From Rhodanobacter sp. AS-Z3 (GTDB taxonomy: Bacteria; Pseudomonadota; Gammaproteobacteria; Xanthomonadales; Rhodanobacteraceae): 64,000 bases of DNA. Location: assembly GCF_029224025.1 (NCBI RefSeq), contig NZ_CP119392.1:1511001-1575000 (forward strand). The letters are read 5' to 3'. Below, in pieces: positions 9,100-17,092 of the stretch (position 1 is the first letter of the stretch; each line of letters begins with the position of its first letter). The notes under the pieces were generated by a model, which saw only the letters and a program-made list of their open reading frames with translations, did no database searches and was not told where the DNA came from. The position numbers and the translations under genes were made by a program.

Positions 9100-9468
9100 A
9101 TGGCAATCAGTGAAGCCGAAGCAGTAGTGATGGATGTGTTGTGGCGACAAGCGCCCCGCACGGCCGAGGAAATCCTTTCCGAAGTCGGTCCCGCGCAAAG
9201 CTGGCAGGAAGGTACGGTGAAGTCGCTGCTCAACCGTCTGCTGCGGAAAAAGGCCGTGCATGCCGAGCGCGATGGCCGTCGTTACCTGTACACGCCGTTG
9301 CTGGCGCGTGAGCACTACGTGCAGCAGGAGAGCAAAGGCTTGCTCGACCGTCTGTTCGGCGGTCGGGTGGCGCCGCTGGTGGCGCACTTCTCCGAACAAC
9401 GGAAGTTGACGAAAAAAGACATTGCCGAGCTGCGCAAGTTGCTGAAGGAGCTCGACGATGAGCAATGA
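9100..9468 (+). CDS. blaI: BlaI/MecI-family transcriptional repressor
   Basis: The 122-residue protein has the BlaI winged-helix N-terminus (SEAEAVVMDVLWRQAPRTAEE, about residues 4-24; GTVKSLLNRLLRKKAV, about 39-54) and a dimerising C-terminal tail. The ATG at 9100 was chosen because the conserved domain begins at residue 2 and the two operators lie just upstream; the longer frame from 9037 would run through the operators. The gene overlaps the M56 peptidase gene by 11 bp. By family precedent the peptidase senses an envelope signal and leads to inactivation of this repressor. No beta-lactamase gene is adjacent, so the regulon may lie elsewhere. Confidence 0.9.
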   Translation: MAISEAEAVVMDVLWRQAPRTAEEILSEVGPAQSWQEGTVKSLLNRLLRKKAVHAERDGRRYLYTPLLAREHYVQQESKGLLDRLFGGRVAPLVAHFSEQRKLTKKDIAELRKLLKELDDEQ

Positions 9469-10990
9469 CCTGCTGACGATCGACTGGCTGGGCCGCGGCT
9501 GGTTGCTGATCCTCGCGTTTACCGCAGCCGTGCTGGTAGTCGCGCTGCTGCGCAAACCCTGTCGCCGCCTGTTCGGCACCGAGCGCGCGTTCCAGTTGTG
9601 GCTGCTGCCGCCGCTGGCGATGCTGGCCAGTCAGTTGCCGCATGCAGCAGCGCCGGTGTCCCTGCTGCCACCGATGGTGATTGCGATTGCTTCGGTTGGA
9701 AGTTCGCTGCCGGCCCATGTTTCCTCCGCTGGCAGCTTCGATTGGCGTGCGTGTGCGTCGTTGCTTTGGCTGACAGGCATCGTGGTCAGCCTGCTGTTGG
9801 CGACGGTCGCACAGCGGCGTTATCGAACGCGGCTGCGCGGCGCCACGCCAGTGATCGAGATGCCATCACGCTGGCCGGTGCTGCGCGCGCTCGGCACGGA
9901 TGTGGGGCCCGCCCTGGTTGGCGCCTGGCATGTGCGCATCGTGCTGCCGGCAGATTTCGAACAGCGCTATGACTGCGCCGAGCGCACGTTGATCCTTGCG
10001 CACGAGGCTGCCCACGCACGTCGCCACGATGGCTGGTGGTGTCTGCTCGCGCAGGTTGCGGCGGCGTTGTGCTGGTTTCATCCGTTGGCATGGTGGGCGC
10101 TTGCCGCACTTCGCCACGATCAGGAATTGGCTTGTGATGCCGCAGTACTGCGTGTTCACGGTGAACAACGGCGCAGCTACGCCACCGCCATGTTGAAGAC
10201 CCAGTCGGCAGCATTCGCCCTGCCGGTGGGTTGCAGTTGGTCCCCGCGTCATCCACTCACGGAGCGTATTGCCATGTTGAAACAACCCTCGCCGAACCGG
10301 CTGCGTCAGCGTGCCGGAATGCTTTCCGGCGTGGCGCTCGCCTTGCTCGTGACCGGCGCGGTCTATGCCGCCAGTACAACGCAGAAAACGCCGGCAAGCC
10401 AGAAAGTAAACGGTCCCGAATATCAGCTGCACATGTTGGTCGAGCTGTCGACTGACGATGGCGCCAAAGCAAATTCACAGGCAGTCGATATCGCGTTGTG
10501 CGCGGTGTCGGGCGAGGCAGCGACGGCGAACGTGGGCAGTCTGATGGTGCAGGCAACGACGACGCCCTTGAGTGATGGTCAGGTGCGTATGGATCTTGCC
10601 GTAGGCAACGTGGGTGCCGCACCGCTTGCGCACAGCCAGTTGCATGGGGCACTCGGCCAGCCCTTGCATACCTCAGGCAAAGCAGGGGACGGCAAGCATG
10701 CGTATGTCATTGACGTCACGCCTGAGCTTGGCTGCCCGGCACGGGTGATCGCCGAGGCTTCGCCGGTCAAGGTGACCGAGCACATCAAGAACGGCACCGC
10801 GCGTGCTGCGGCAGAATCGATAGCGAAAAAGGCGGGCTGGACGCTGATCAATCCGGAGGCGCTCGGCAACGGCGCGGTGACGCTGTCGTTCAACGACATG
10901 CCTGCGGGCACCGCCTTGCAGAGGGTGGCCGACATTGCCGGTGTGAAGATGGAGCTGCACGGCAACCGCGTGCGTTTCCAGCCGAAGTAG
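9458..10990 (+). CDS. BlaR1-like M56 metallopeptidase with C-terminal STN-like domain
   Basis: The 510-residue protein has membrane helices at about 14-32, 48-62 and 100-117, then the zinc protease motif HEAAH (182-186) with a downstream ELACDAAVL glutamate, and another helix near 287-305. This is the BlaR1/M56 membrane peptidase arrangement. The C-terminus is not a penicillin-binding sensor: residues about 440-510 (ARAAAESIAKKAGW ... LQRVADIAGVKMELHGNRV) resemble the STN/secretin N-terminal domain of TonB-linked receptors and secretins. It overlaps blaI by 11 bp and is cotranscribed. The ligand is unknown. Confidence 0.85.
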   Translation: MSNDLLTIDWLGRGWLLILAFTAAVLVVALLRKPCRRLFGTERAFQLWLLPPLAMLASQLPHAAAPVSLLPPMVIAIASVGSSLPAHVSSAGSFDWRACASLLWLTGIVVSLLLATVAQRRYRTRLRGATPVIEMPSRWPVLRALGTDVGPALVGAWHVRIVLPADFEQRYDCAERTLILAHEAAHARRHDGWWCLLAQVAAALCWFHPLAWWALAALRHDQELACDAAVLRVHGEQRRSYATAMLKTQSAAFALPVGCSWSPRHPLTERIAMLKQPSPNRLRQRAGMLSGVALALLVTGAVYAASTTQKTPASQKVNGPEYQLHMLVELSTDDGAKANSQAVDIALCAVSGEAATANVGSLMVQATTTPLSDGQVRMDLAVGNVGAAPLAHSQLHGALGQPLHTSGKAGDGKHAYVIDVTPELGCPARVIAEASPVKVTEHIKNGTARAAAESIAKKAGWTLINPEALGNGAVTLSFNDMPAGTALQRVADIAGVKMELHGNRVRFQPK

Positions 10991-11037
10991 CTCCAAAGGA
11001 TGGCTATACTCGCCCGGTCACCGATCGGGAGAGTGTC

Positions 11038-12090
11038 TTGAAGTTGCGTTATCTGCTTGCTGCGTTTGCAATCTCCGGAATCACCGCCACGAGCCACGCC
11101 GCCGTTACACCGGTACTGGTGATCCACGCCGGTGCCGGCGTGATCAAGCACGATATGACGCCGGCGAAAGAGCTGGCGGTGCGCACGGCGATGACGCTGG
11201 CGTTGAACAACGGCTACCGCGAACTCAAGTCGGGCAAGAGTGCGCTGGACGCGGTCAGCGCGGCGCTTGTCGTGCTGGAGGACGATCCGAACTTCAATGC
11301 TGGCAAGGGTGCAGTGTTCACTCACGACGGCCATAACGAACTGGATGCGGCGATCATGGACGGCTATACGCTGCGTGCCGGCTCCGTGGCCGGCGTGCAG
11401 CGGGTCAAGAACCCGATCCTGCTGGCGCGAGCGGTGATGGAGCAGTCGTCGTACGTGATGCTTTCCGGTGCCGGTGCCGAGGAGTTTGCCCAGAGCATCG
11501 GCATGCCGCTAGTCGATCCGTCCTACTTCCGCACCGACGCGCGCTGGCAGCAGCTGCAGAAGGCGTTGAAGGAAGATGCCGCGAACAAGCCGCATGCGGA
11601 TGAGGAAACCGCAAAGCATTTCGGCACGGTGGGGGCGGTGGCACTGGACGCAGAAGGTCATCTGGCCGCAGGTACGTCGACGGGTGGGATGACGGACAAG
11701 CGTTGGGGCAGGATCGGCGATTCACCGATCATCGGCGCCGGCACCTACGCAAATTCCGGCTGTGCAGTCTCAGCCACCGGTTGGGGCGAGTTCTACATCC
11801 GCACGGTGGCCGCGCACGCGATCTGCATGAAGGCGACCCAGATGCGTATTCCACTGAAGCGCGCGGCGGCCGAAGTGATCAACCAGGACATTCCATCGAT
11901 GGGCGGCAATGGCGGCGCAATTGCGCTGGATGCGCAGGGCCACATTTCGATTCCGTTCAACACCGATGGCATGTATCGCGGCTGGATCAGCGCGGATGGC
12001 CTACCGCATGTGGCGATTTACGGCGACGAAGACGATGGCACCACCGAGATTCCCGAGCCGGCGCCAGCCGACAGCGTCGAACAACCCTAG
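11038..12090 (+). CDS. Isoaspartyl peptidase / plant-type L-asparaginase (T2 family), secreted
   Basis: A 350-residue Ntn-hydrolase precursor. A signal peptide (about residues 1-21, ending SHA) precedes the alpha subunit. The autocleavage site is HFG-TVGAVALD, making Thr197 the mature N-terminal nucleophile; GTSTGGMTDKRWGRIGDSP follows with the usual substrate-binding residues. The family removes isoaspartyl (beta-aspartyl) residues from peptides and hydrolyses asparagine. The start is TTG at 11038. It lies 47 bp after the BlaR1-like gene on the same strand, but a regulatory link is not shown. Confidence 0.9.
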   Translation: MKLRYLLAAFAISGITATSHAAVTPVLVIHAGAGVIKHDMTPAKELAVRTAMTLALNNGYRELKSGKSALDAVSAALVVLEDDPNFNAGKGAVFTHDGHNELDAAIMDGYTLRAGSVAGVQRVKNPILLARAVMEQSSYVMLSGAGAEEFAQSIGMPLVDPSYFRTDARWQQLQKALKEDAANKPHADEETAKHFGTVGAVALDAEGHLAAGTSTGGMTDKRWGRIGDSPIIGAGTYANSGCAVSATGWGEFYIRTVAAHAICMKATQMRIPLKRAAAEVINQDIPSMGGNGGAIALDAQGHISIPFNTDGMYRGWISADGLPHVAIYGDEDDGTTEIPEPAPADSVEQP

Positions 12091-12106
12091 AAAGCGGGCC
12101 CATCAT

Positions 12107-12178
12107 GTAGCAGCGCACCCTGTGCGCGATGCGCTCCGTCATGTGGCCGAAAGGCATCGCGCACAGGGTGCGCTCACA
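12107..12178. repeat. Long palindromic repeat (GCGCACCCTGTGCGCGATGC family)
   Basis: The left arm GTAGCAGCGCACCCTGTGCG and right arm CGCACAGGGTGCGCTCACAC form a long hairpin with a loop of about 20 bases. Related copies occur at 28986-29057 (degenerate), 31458-31527 and 51332-51428. It lies 17 bp past the isoaspartyl peptidase stop and contains, on the other strand, the TGA stop (12174-12176) of the thioredoxin-like gene. Confidence 0.8.
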
Positions 12179-12707
12179 CACGACCGGGCGTAGGGCGGGC
12201 GTTGCCCGCCGGCTCGTGCGGTTGTGCTGGCGGCGGGCAAGCCCCGCCCTGCAGCAGCTTGCGCAACTGGGCCGGCGTCAGCGCCCCGCTGATGCCCAGC
12301 CGACTTCCATCAGCGCGGATCACCAGTGCGCGCGGCGTCTCGCCGCCCCAGTTCGGATCGAGCAGGAAGTTGATGTGTTCCGGCGAGGCTTCGGCATAGG
12401 CGCGGTTTGCATAGCCGTCCATCTGCATACCGCGCAGGCGTGACTCGATCGCCGTCGCCTGATCGATGCTGTCGGTGGTGACGATCACCAGTTCGATCTG
12501 ATTGGGATGTTGGCGTTGCAGGTTGGCCAGTGCTTGCAGGTTGGGCTCGCAATATGCGCAGTCGAGTGCCCACAGCGCGATGATCCGTTCGCCGTGCGTC
12601 GGTGGTTTGACCAGCGCGGCAATATCGCCAGCGGCGAGTGGTTGCAACGAGCCGGCACAGGCCATCGCCGGGAGTAGCAACGCGAAGGCGAGCAGCAGGC
12701 GTTTCAT
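12174..12707 (-). CDS. Secreted thioredoxin-fold protein (CxxC)
   Basis: A 177-residue protein with a signal peptide (about residues 1-19) and a CAYC redox motif (Cys50-Cys53) after ALWALD, followed by a thioredoxin-like fold with WGGETPRALVIRADG near 110-124 containing the cis-Pro region. This suggests a periplasmic thiol-disulfide protein of the TlpA/DsbE type. The ATG overlaps the stop of the upstream Asp-box gene (ATGA), so it is the last gene of an operon with that gene and the TonB receptor. The last about 25 residues are Pro/Gly-rich and coded by a palindromic repeat, probably a late addition. Confidence 0.8.
   Translation of the reverse strand: MKRLLLAFALLLPAMACAGSLQPLAAGDIAALVKPPTHGERIIALWALDCAYCEPNLQALANLQRQHPNQIELVIVTTDSIDQATAIESRLRGMQMDGYANRAYAEASPEHINFLLDPNWGGETPRALVIRADGSRLGISGALTPAQLRKLLQGGACPPPAQPHEPAGNARPTPGRV
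12190..12253. repeat. REP-like palindrome pair coding a protein tail
   Basis: GTAGGGCGGGCGTTGCCCGCC and CGGCGGGCAAGCCCCGCCCT lie 20 bp apart. Read on the minus strand they encode the last residues (roughly GGACPPP to ARPTPG) of the thioredoxin-like protein, so the repeat is part of a coding sequence. Confidence 0.75.
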
Positions 12708-13870
12708 CGTGCAAGCTCGATCAGGCGGAAGCCCTGTGCGGTATTCCACGCCACGAACGCATGCCCCGACTTTTTCAGCAATTGCGGCGAACCCACCGAG
12801 CCGCTGCTGCGCGCGATCTCGCGGGCGGCAGCGAAGTGCGCGCCGTTGTCGTCCGAACGGCGCAGCATCAGCGCATAGCCATCCGCGTTGACCTGGTTCC
12901 ACACGACCCAGACGGTATGCTCATGCACGGCGACATCCGCATGGCTGGCGCCCGCGTTGGCAATCGTGTTTGCATGCTGCGGCGGGTGGCCGGGATCGAG
13001 TTGGCCGTAGTGGATCGTCGGTGCGCTGTTCGCGTCGTACCAAACCGCGTGGCGGACGCCGTCGCTGCCGATCGCCAGGTCGGGGCCGTGATGCGGGCAG
13101 CCGGCGATATGCCAGTCGCTGAAAGTGGCGCGCGCTACCTGGCTGGGTTGGCCGTCCGTACGCAGCACGGCGAACGCATGGTCGCGGATGTTGTCGCCGT
13201 AGATACCGCGAAAAAAGGCGGCAATCTGGCCATCGGGCATGCGTGCCAGTTCGATCCGGCAACATTCGCAGCTCTGGTCGACCAGTTTGTGTTCGGGCAC
13301 AAAGGTGACGCCGCCGTCGTCCGACCAGCTGTAATACACCGCGGCGCCGAGGTAGGGCTTGCCGGCAGCGGTGGCGGCGATCAGGTCGCGCTTGTCGATC
13401 CAGGCGATCACGATGCGCCCACTGCCATCGACGGCAAGTGCATCGAAGCGGTGGGTGATTTCGGCGCGGTCGTGTTGCACCGTCAGCGGTGCGCTGAAAT
13501 GGGCGCCGCCATCGGTCGAGCGGGCGAAACGCACGAAGCCGGTCCACGGCGCGGCACGCGGCTGCGACCAGCTGACGTAGATCTCATCGTGCGGACCGAG
13601 CGCGATCTTCGGGCGGTTCTCGCCTTCGTCGTAGATGCGTTCCGCGGTGGCGTTGAGTTCGATCGGCGCACTCAGCGTGCGACCGTCGTCGTCGGAATGG
13701 CGCAGGCGTACGTGGCCATCAGCGGCATCCACCACATACAGCCGGCCATGGCTGTCGAACGCGGCGCTGGCGCCAAGCTCGGGGCCTTTGGGCATGTCCA
13801 TGTGCATGCCTTCGTGGGCGAACACGGTCAGTGGCAGCAGACAGAACAGGATGATCAACAGGCGACGCAT
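12704..13870 (-). CDS. Secreted Asp-box (BNR) beta-propeller protein, sialidase-like
   Basis: The 388-residue protein has a signal peptide (about 1-18) and a His/Met-rich mature start (HEGMHMDMPKGPEL). Four Asp-box repeats are visible: HSDDDGRTLS, RSTDGGAHFS, WSDDGGVTFV and RSDDNGAHFA, the hallmark of six-bladed BNR propellers. A CECC cluster occurs after VDQS in the middle. No sialidase arginine triad could be identified, so the enzyme name is not justified. The start at 13870 has GAGG 7 bases upstream; the ATG at 13876 is too close to it. The HxMxMP and CECC motifs suggest metal (copper) binding as a hypothesis. Confidence 0.75.
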   Translation of the reverse strand: MRRLLIILFCLLPLTVFAHEGMHMDMPKGPELGASAAFDSHGRLYVVDAADGHVRLRHSDDDGRTLSAPIELNATAERIYDEGENRPKIALGPHDEIYVSWSQPRAAPWTGFVRFARSTDGGAHFSAPLTVQHDRAEITHRFDALAVDGSGRIVIAWIDKRDLIAATAAGKPYLGAAVYYSWSDDGGVTFVPEHKLVDQSCECCRIELARMPDGQIAAFFRGIYGDNIRDHAFAVLRTDGQPSQVARATFSDWHIAGCPHHGPDLAIGSDGVRHAVWYDANSAPTIHYGQLDPGHPPQHANTIANAGASHADVAVHEHTVWVVWNQVNADGYALMLRRSDDNGAHFAAAREIARSSGSVGSPQLLKKSGHAFVAWNTAQGFRLIELAR

Positions 13871-13935
13871 ATACATTCCTCGAAATCCCGGCCTCGCTGC
13901 TCTCTCGCCACGCGGGAGCGGATCGGCGTCAGGTA

Positions 13936-16191
13936 TTACATTTCCCAGCGCAGTTCGCCAAACCAGGTACGACCGGCGTAGGGATGGTAGACCCAGTAGT
14001 GTTCGTTGGTCAGGTTGTCGACACCGAGCGCGGCGGACCAGCCCGGAGCAAACTGCCAGCGCAGCCTGGCATCGGTGACGGTGAAGCGGCTGACGGCGCC
14101 GTAGCTGTTCACGTAATCGCTATTGTCCAGCGAGCCGTACTGGCGGCCCGAGTGGCGGATGCCGAGCGACGCATCCCACTGTGGGGCGAAACGGTAGTCG
14201 GCAAAGATGCTGGCGCGAACTTTTGGAATGCGCGGAAAGACCTTGCCGTTGGCCAGTGGATATTGGCTGTCGTTGAGCGTCCTGGCGTTGTTGAACGCGA
14301 TGCTTGCCTGCACATCGAGGCCATCGAGCCACAGGTTGGTCAGGCCGATTTCGCCCTCAATGCCACGGCTGCGCATGCGGTCGATATTCTGCACGCTGGT
14401 GACGGTGGGCGTCACGGTGATGTCGGTTTGCGAGTACAGCGCGTTGGCGATGCGGTCCTGGTACAGCGAGACGCGCCAGTGGCCGTTCTGCAGATGATGG
14501 TTGAGCGTGAGGTCGCTGGATTCGTCGATCTCGGGCTTGAGGTTCGGGTTGTTGTTGACGATCGCGTTGGCCGACAGGCTGCCCTGGAACAGCTCGGTAA
14601 CGGTCGGGTAGCGCACGGCCTTGCCATGCGCCAGCCGCAGCTCCCAGTCGTCAGCGAAGTCCCAACTCAGCGCGGCCTTGGGGGAGAAATCGGTACGCTG
14701 GCGATCGGCATAGCGCAGCGTATTTGTGGCATTGCCGCGCAGGCCGTCGTAGGCGCGCCATTGCTCCAGTCGACCACCCACGGTGAGCGCCCAGGCATCG
14801 GCGAAGCTCCATACATCCTGCAGGTACAGTGCGCGGGTCTGGGTGCGGCCGCCGAACGCGCTGACCAAGGCGCCGTCGGCATTACCTAGCCACTGGCTGG
14901 CGTTGCGCACCTGGCTGTCCAGTACGTAGCGGTCGGCATGCAGGCCGGCATACAACATCTGCTGGTCGCCGAGCGGACCGGAGCTGCGCAAGTCGAGAGT
15001 GTCCCAGCCGGAACCGGCTTTGTTGGCGATCGTGCCGGGACCGTTGCTGGGCTTGGCGGGTTCGGCCAGGCTGGCGGTGTTGGCCAGCGAATGCAGGAAA
15101 TCGTAGTGGCTGGCTACCGCGGTCCAGCGCCAGCCGCCATCGAGATGGCCGTTCAATTCGATGCCGTACAACATCTGCGTGTCGCTGGCCGAAGAGGGCG
15201 CGAGCCCGCTGGCGGGCAAGGTCCAGGTTTGTCCCGCGGCACTGATCACGCCGCCGTTGACCAGGTTGCCGCTGCCATCGCGGATCAGGCTGCGGGTGAA
15301 ATCCTCGGCGCGGTTATCCCACCAGCCGACGGTGAACAGTGCGGCGACATGGTCGGTGAGATCGACGCCGACTTTCAGCTTGGCTTGATCCTGCACCGTG
15401 TGTTCGATGCTGTTGGCGCCATAGACCAGCCGCGGGCTGCCGTTGGGATTCTGGTCGGCGATGGCGCCGGTCACCGGCACGGCCAGCGCAGGATTGCCGC
15501 CAGCTTTTGCCGTGGCGTATTGCATCGGTTGACCGTGGTTGTCCAGTCGGCTGTATTCGAGCAACCAGCTGAAGCGTCCTTGCTTGTTGCCCAGCGTGGC
15601 GGATGCCTGATGGCCGTTGTAATGGCCGCCGGCGCCATACGCGTCGTGGTAATCCTGACTGAAGAACTGGGTGCTTGCGCTGGCGGTCAGTTGCTGCGGC
15701 AGCACGGTATGGATCATCACCGTGGTGCCCAGCGAGTTGCCCGGATACAACGCAGAGTAGGGTCCATACATGATGTCGACCGCACCGATTTCCTGCGGTG
15801 ACACCATGCCCCAACGCGGGGCACCGTCGTAGCCATTGGTCATCAGGTTGGAGAGCAGCAGGCCGTCGGCATAGACCAAGCTGCGCGCGCTCTGCAGCGT
15901 GCCGGCGTTGCGACCGCTGATCACCGCGTTCGGGTCACCGATATAACGCTTGCGCACCATCATGTTTGGTGCGTACTTCAACGCATCGGCGCTTTCGGTG
16001 ACATTTTGCTCCCGCAGTTGTTCGCGCTTTACGCGGATCTGCACGCTGGGCGTCTCGCTCACCATGGTGTCGCTGGCGTGCACCGAGATCGGCGTGAGGG
16101 TGGTGGTTTGCAGAACGGGATCGGTGGCCAGTGACGGGCCGGCGGCAAGCGCAACGGCAAGCGCGCAAAGACCTAGCGGGACGGTGTTCAA
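13936..16191 (-). CDS. TonB-dependent outer-membrane receptor
   Basis: A 751-residue receptor with a signal peptide (about 1-22), a plug domain (about 45-165: SVQIRVKREQLREQNVTES, ISGRNAGTLQSARSLVYADG, VDIMYGPYSALYPGNSLGTT) and a 22-stranded barrel ending in an aromatic beta signal (WFGELRWEM). The start is TTG at 16191. An Asp-box protein and a thioredoxin-like protein follow on the same strand, 65 bp and then overlapping. The ligand is unknown; a metal chelate is one possibility given the His/Met and Cys motifs in the neighbour. Confidence 0.88.
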   Translation of the reverse strand: MNTVPLGLCALAVALAAGPSLATDPVLQTTTLTPISVHASDTMVSETPSVQIRVKREQLREQNVTESADALKYAPNMMVRKRYIGDPNAVISGRNAGTLQSARSLVYADGLLLSNLMTNGYDGAPRWGMVSPQEIGAVDIMYGPYSALYPGNSLGTTVMIHTVLPQQLTASASTQFFSQDYHDAYGAGGHYNGHQASATLGNKQGRFSWLLEYSRLDNHGQPMQYATAKAGGNPALAVPVTGAIADQNPNGSPRLVYGANSIEHTVQDQAKLKVGVDLTDHVAALFTVGWWDNRAEDFTRSLIRDGSGNLVNGGVISAAGQTWTLPASGLAPSSASDTQMLYGIELNGHLDGGWRWTAVASHYDFLHSLANTASLAEPAKPSNGPGTIANKAGSGWDTLDLRSSGPLGDQQMLYAGLHADRYVLDSQVRNASQWLGNADGALVSAFGGRTQTRALYLQDVWSFADAWALTVGGRLEQWRAYDGLRGNATNTLRYADRQRTDFSPKAALSWDFADDWELRLAHGKAVRYPTVTELFQGSLSANAIVNNNPNLKPEIDESSDLTLNHHLQNGHWRVSLYQDRIANALYSQTDITVTPTVTSVQNIDRMRSRGIEGEIGLTNLWLDGLDVQASIAFNNARTLNDSQYPLANGKVFPRIPKVRASIFADYRFAPQWDASLGIRHSGRQYGSLDNSDYVNSYGAVSRFTVTDARLRWQFAPGWSAALGVDNLTNEHYWVYHPYAGRTWFGELRWEM

Positions 16192-16319
16192 GCGTTACTC
16201 TGGATGGCGGTCTAGGGTTGCAAGGATAGGCCTTTGCTTTACGCGCAACAGATGGCGCGTTGTCGCAGCAGCTTGCCCATGAGACGCGCATGCACGGTAA
16301 AAGGTGCCGGCATGTGAGC

Positions 16320-16437
16320 GTAGGGCGGGCACTGCCCGCCAGCTCGTTGTCCATCACCCGCAAAAGCGACGAGTACCACCCGCCAGCTCTTGCAATGCCG
16401 GCGAAAGAAACGGCGGGCCGTGCCCGCCCTGCGGCGG
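16320..16437. repeat. REP-like palindromes between TonB receptor and regA
   Basis: GTAGGGCGGGCACTGCCCGCC at about 16320-16340 and GGCGGGCCGTGCCCGCCCT at about 16412-16432 flank a spacer rich in partial copies. The array fills most of the 247-bp gap; the remainder next to 16191 must hold the receptor promoter, which is not recognised. Confidence 0.75.
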
Positions 16438-16438
16438 C

Positions 16439-17023
16439 TCAGTCTTCCCGGTCGGGACGTTCACGGACCGGGTGCTTGCTCAATTTGCGCTGCAGGGTGC
16501 GACGATGCATGCCGAGCCGGCGGGCGGTCTCGGAGATGTTGCCATCGCATTCGGTGAGCACGCGCTGGATGTGCTCCCATTCCAGTCGGCGCAACGCCAG
16601 CGGCTGTTCGGGGGTATCGGGTAACTCGTGCTCGTCGGGGTCGTTGTCGCCGTCGAGTAGTGCACGCACCACGGCATCCGCATCGACTGGTTTTGCCAGA
16701 TAGTCATGCGCGCCGCGCTTGATCGCTTCCACCGCGGTGGCAATCGAGGCATAGCCGGTCAGCAGCAGCACGCGCAGATCGGGCACCAAAGTGTGCAATT
16801 CGGGAATCAGGCGCAGGCCGTTCTCCTCGCCCAGCTTCAGGTCGACCACGCAGTAGCGCGGGTTGTGCCGGCGCGTCAGCGCACGCGCCTCGTCGAAGTT
16901 GCTGGCGGTGAGCACCTCGAAGCCGCGCGAACTGAGCGCGCGTGCCAGCACACGCAGGAAGGTGGCGTCGTCGTCGACCAGCAGCAAAGGACGTGTCGTG
17001 GTGGCCTGGGGCAGCTCGCTCAT
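16439..17023 (-). CDS. regA: Redox response regulator RegA/PrrA/ActR family
   Basis: The 194-residue regulator has a receiver domain (about 11-125; acidic DDD at 17-19, phospho-acceptor Asp61 in CVVDLKLGEENG, Lys in YLAKPVDADAV) joined by a short linker to a Fis-type helix-turn-helix (about 150-188: HIQRVLTECDGNISETARRLGMHRR). This short receiver plus Fis-HTH layout without an AAA+ domain defines the RegA/PrrA family of redox regulators. The ATG at 17023 was taken; the longer frame begins with TTG at 17047. The matching kinase RegB is encoded 69 bp upstream on the same strand. Confidence 0.9.
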   Translation of the reverse strand: MSELPQATTTRPLLLVDDDATFLRVLARALSSRGFEVLTASNFDEARALTRRHNPRYCVVDLKLGEENGLRLIPELHTLVPDLRVLLLTGYASIATAVEAIKRGAHDYLAKPVDADAVVRALLDGDNDPDEHELPDTPEQPLALRRLEWEHIQRVLTECDGNISETARRLGMHRRTLQRKLSKHPVRERPDRED

Positions 17024-17092
17024 CGGGTGATTCCAAAGGTGGATCAAGCGCCCATTCTTGCCGGAAGCGGCTCGACTTGCACGTCCGGCGAG

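Noticed and set aside
12704..13870. Naming the Asp-box protein a sialidase
   Set aside because: Four Asp-boxes show a BNR propeller only; the arginine triad and catalytic residues of sialidases were not identified.
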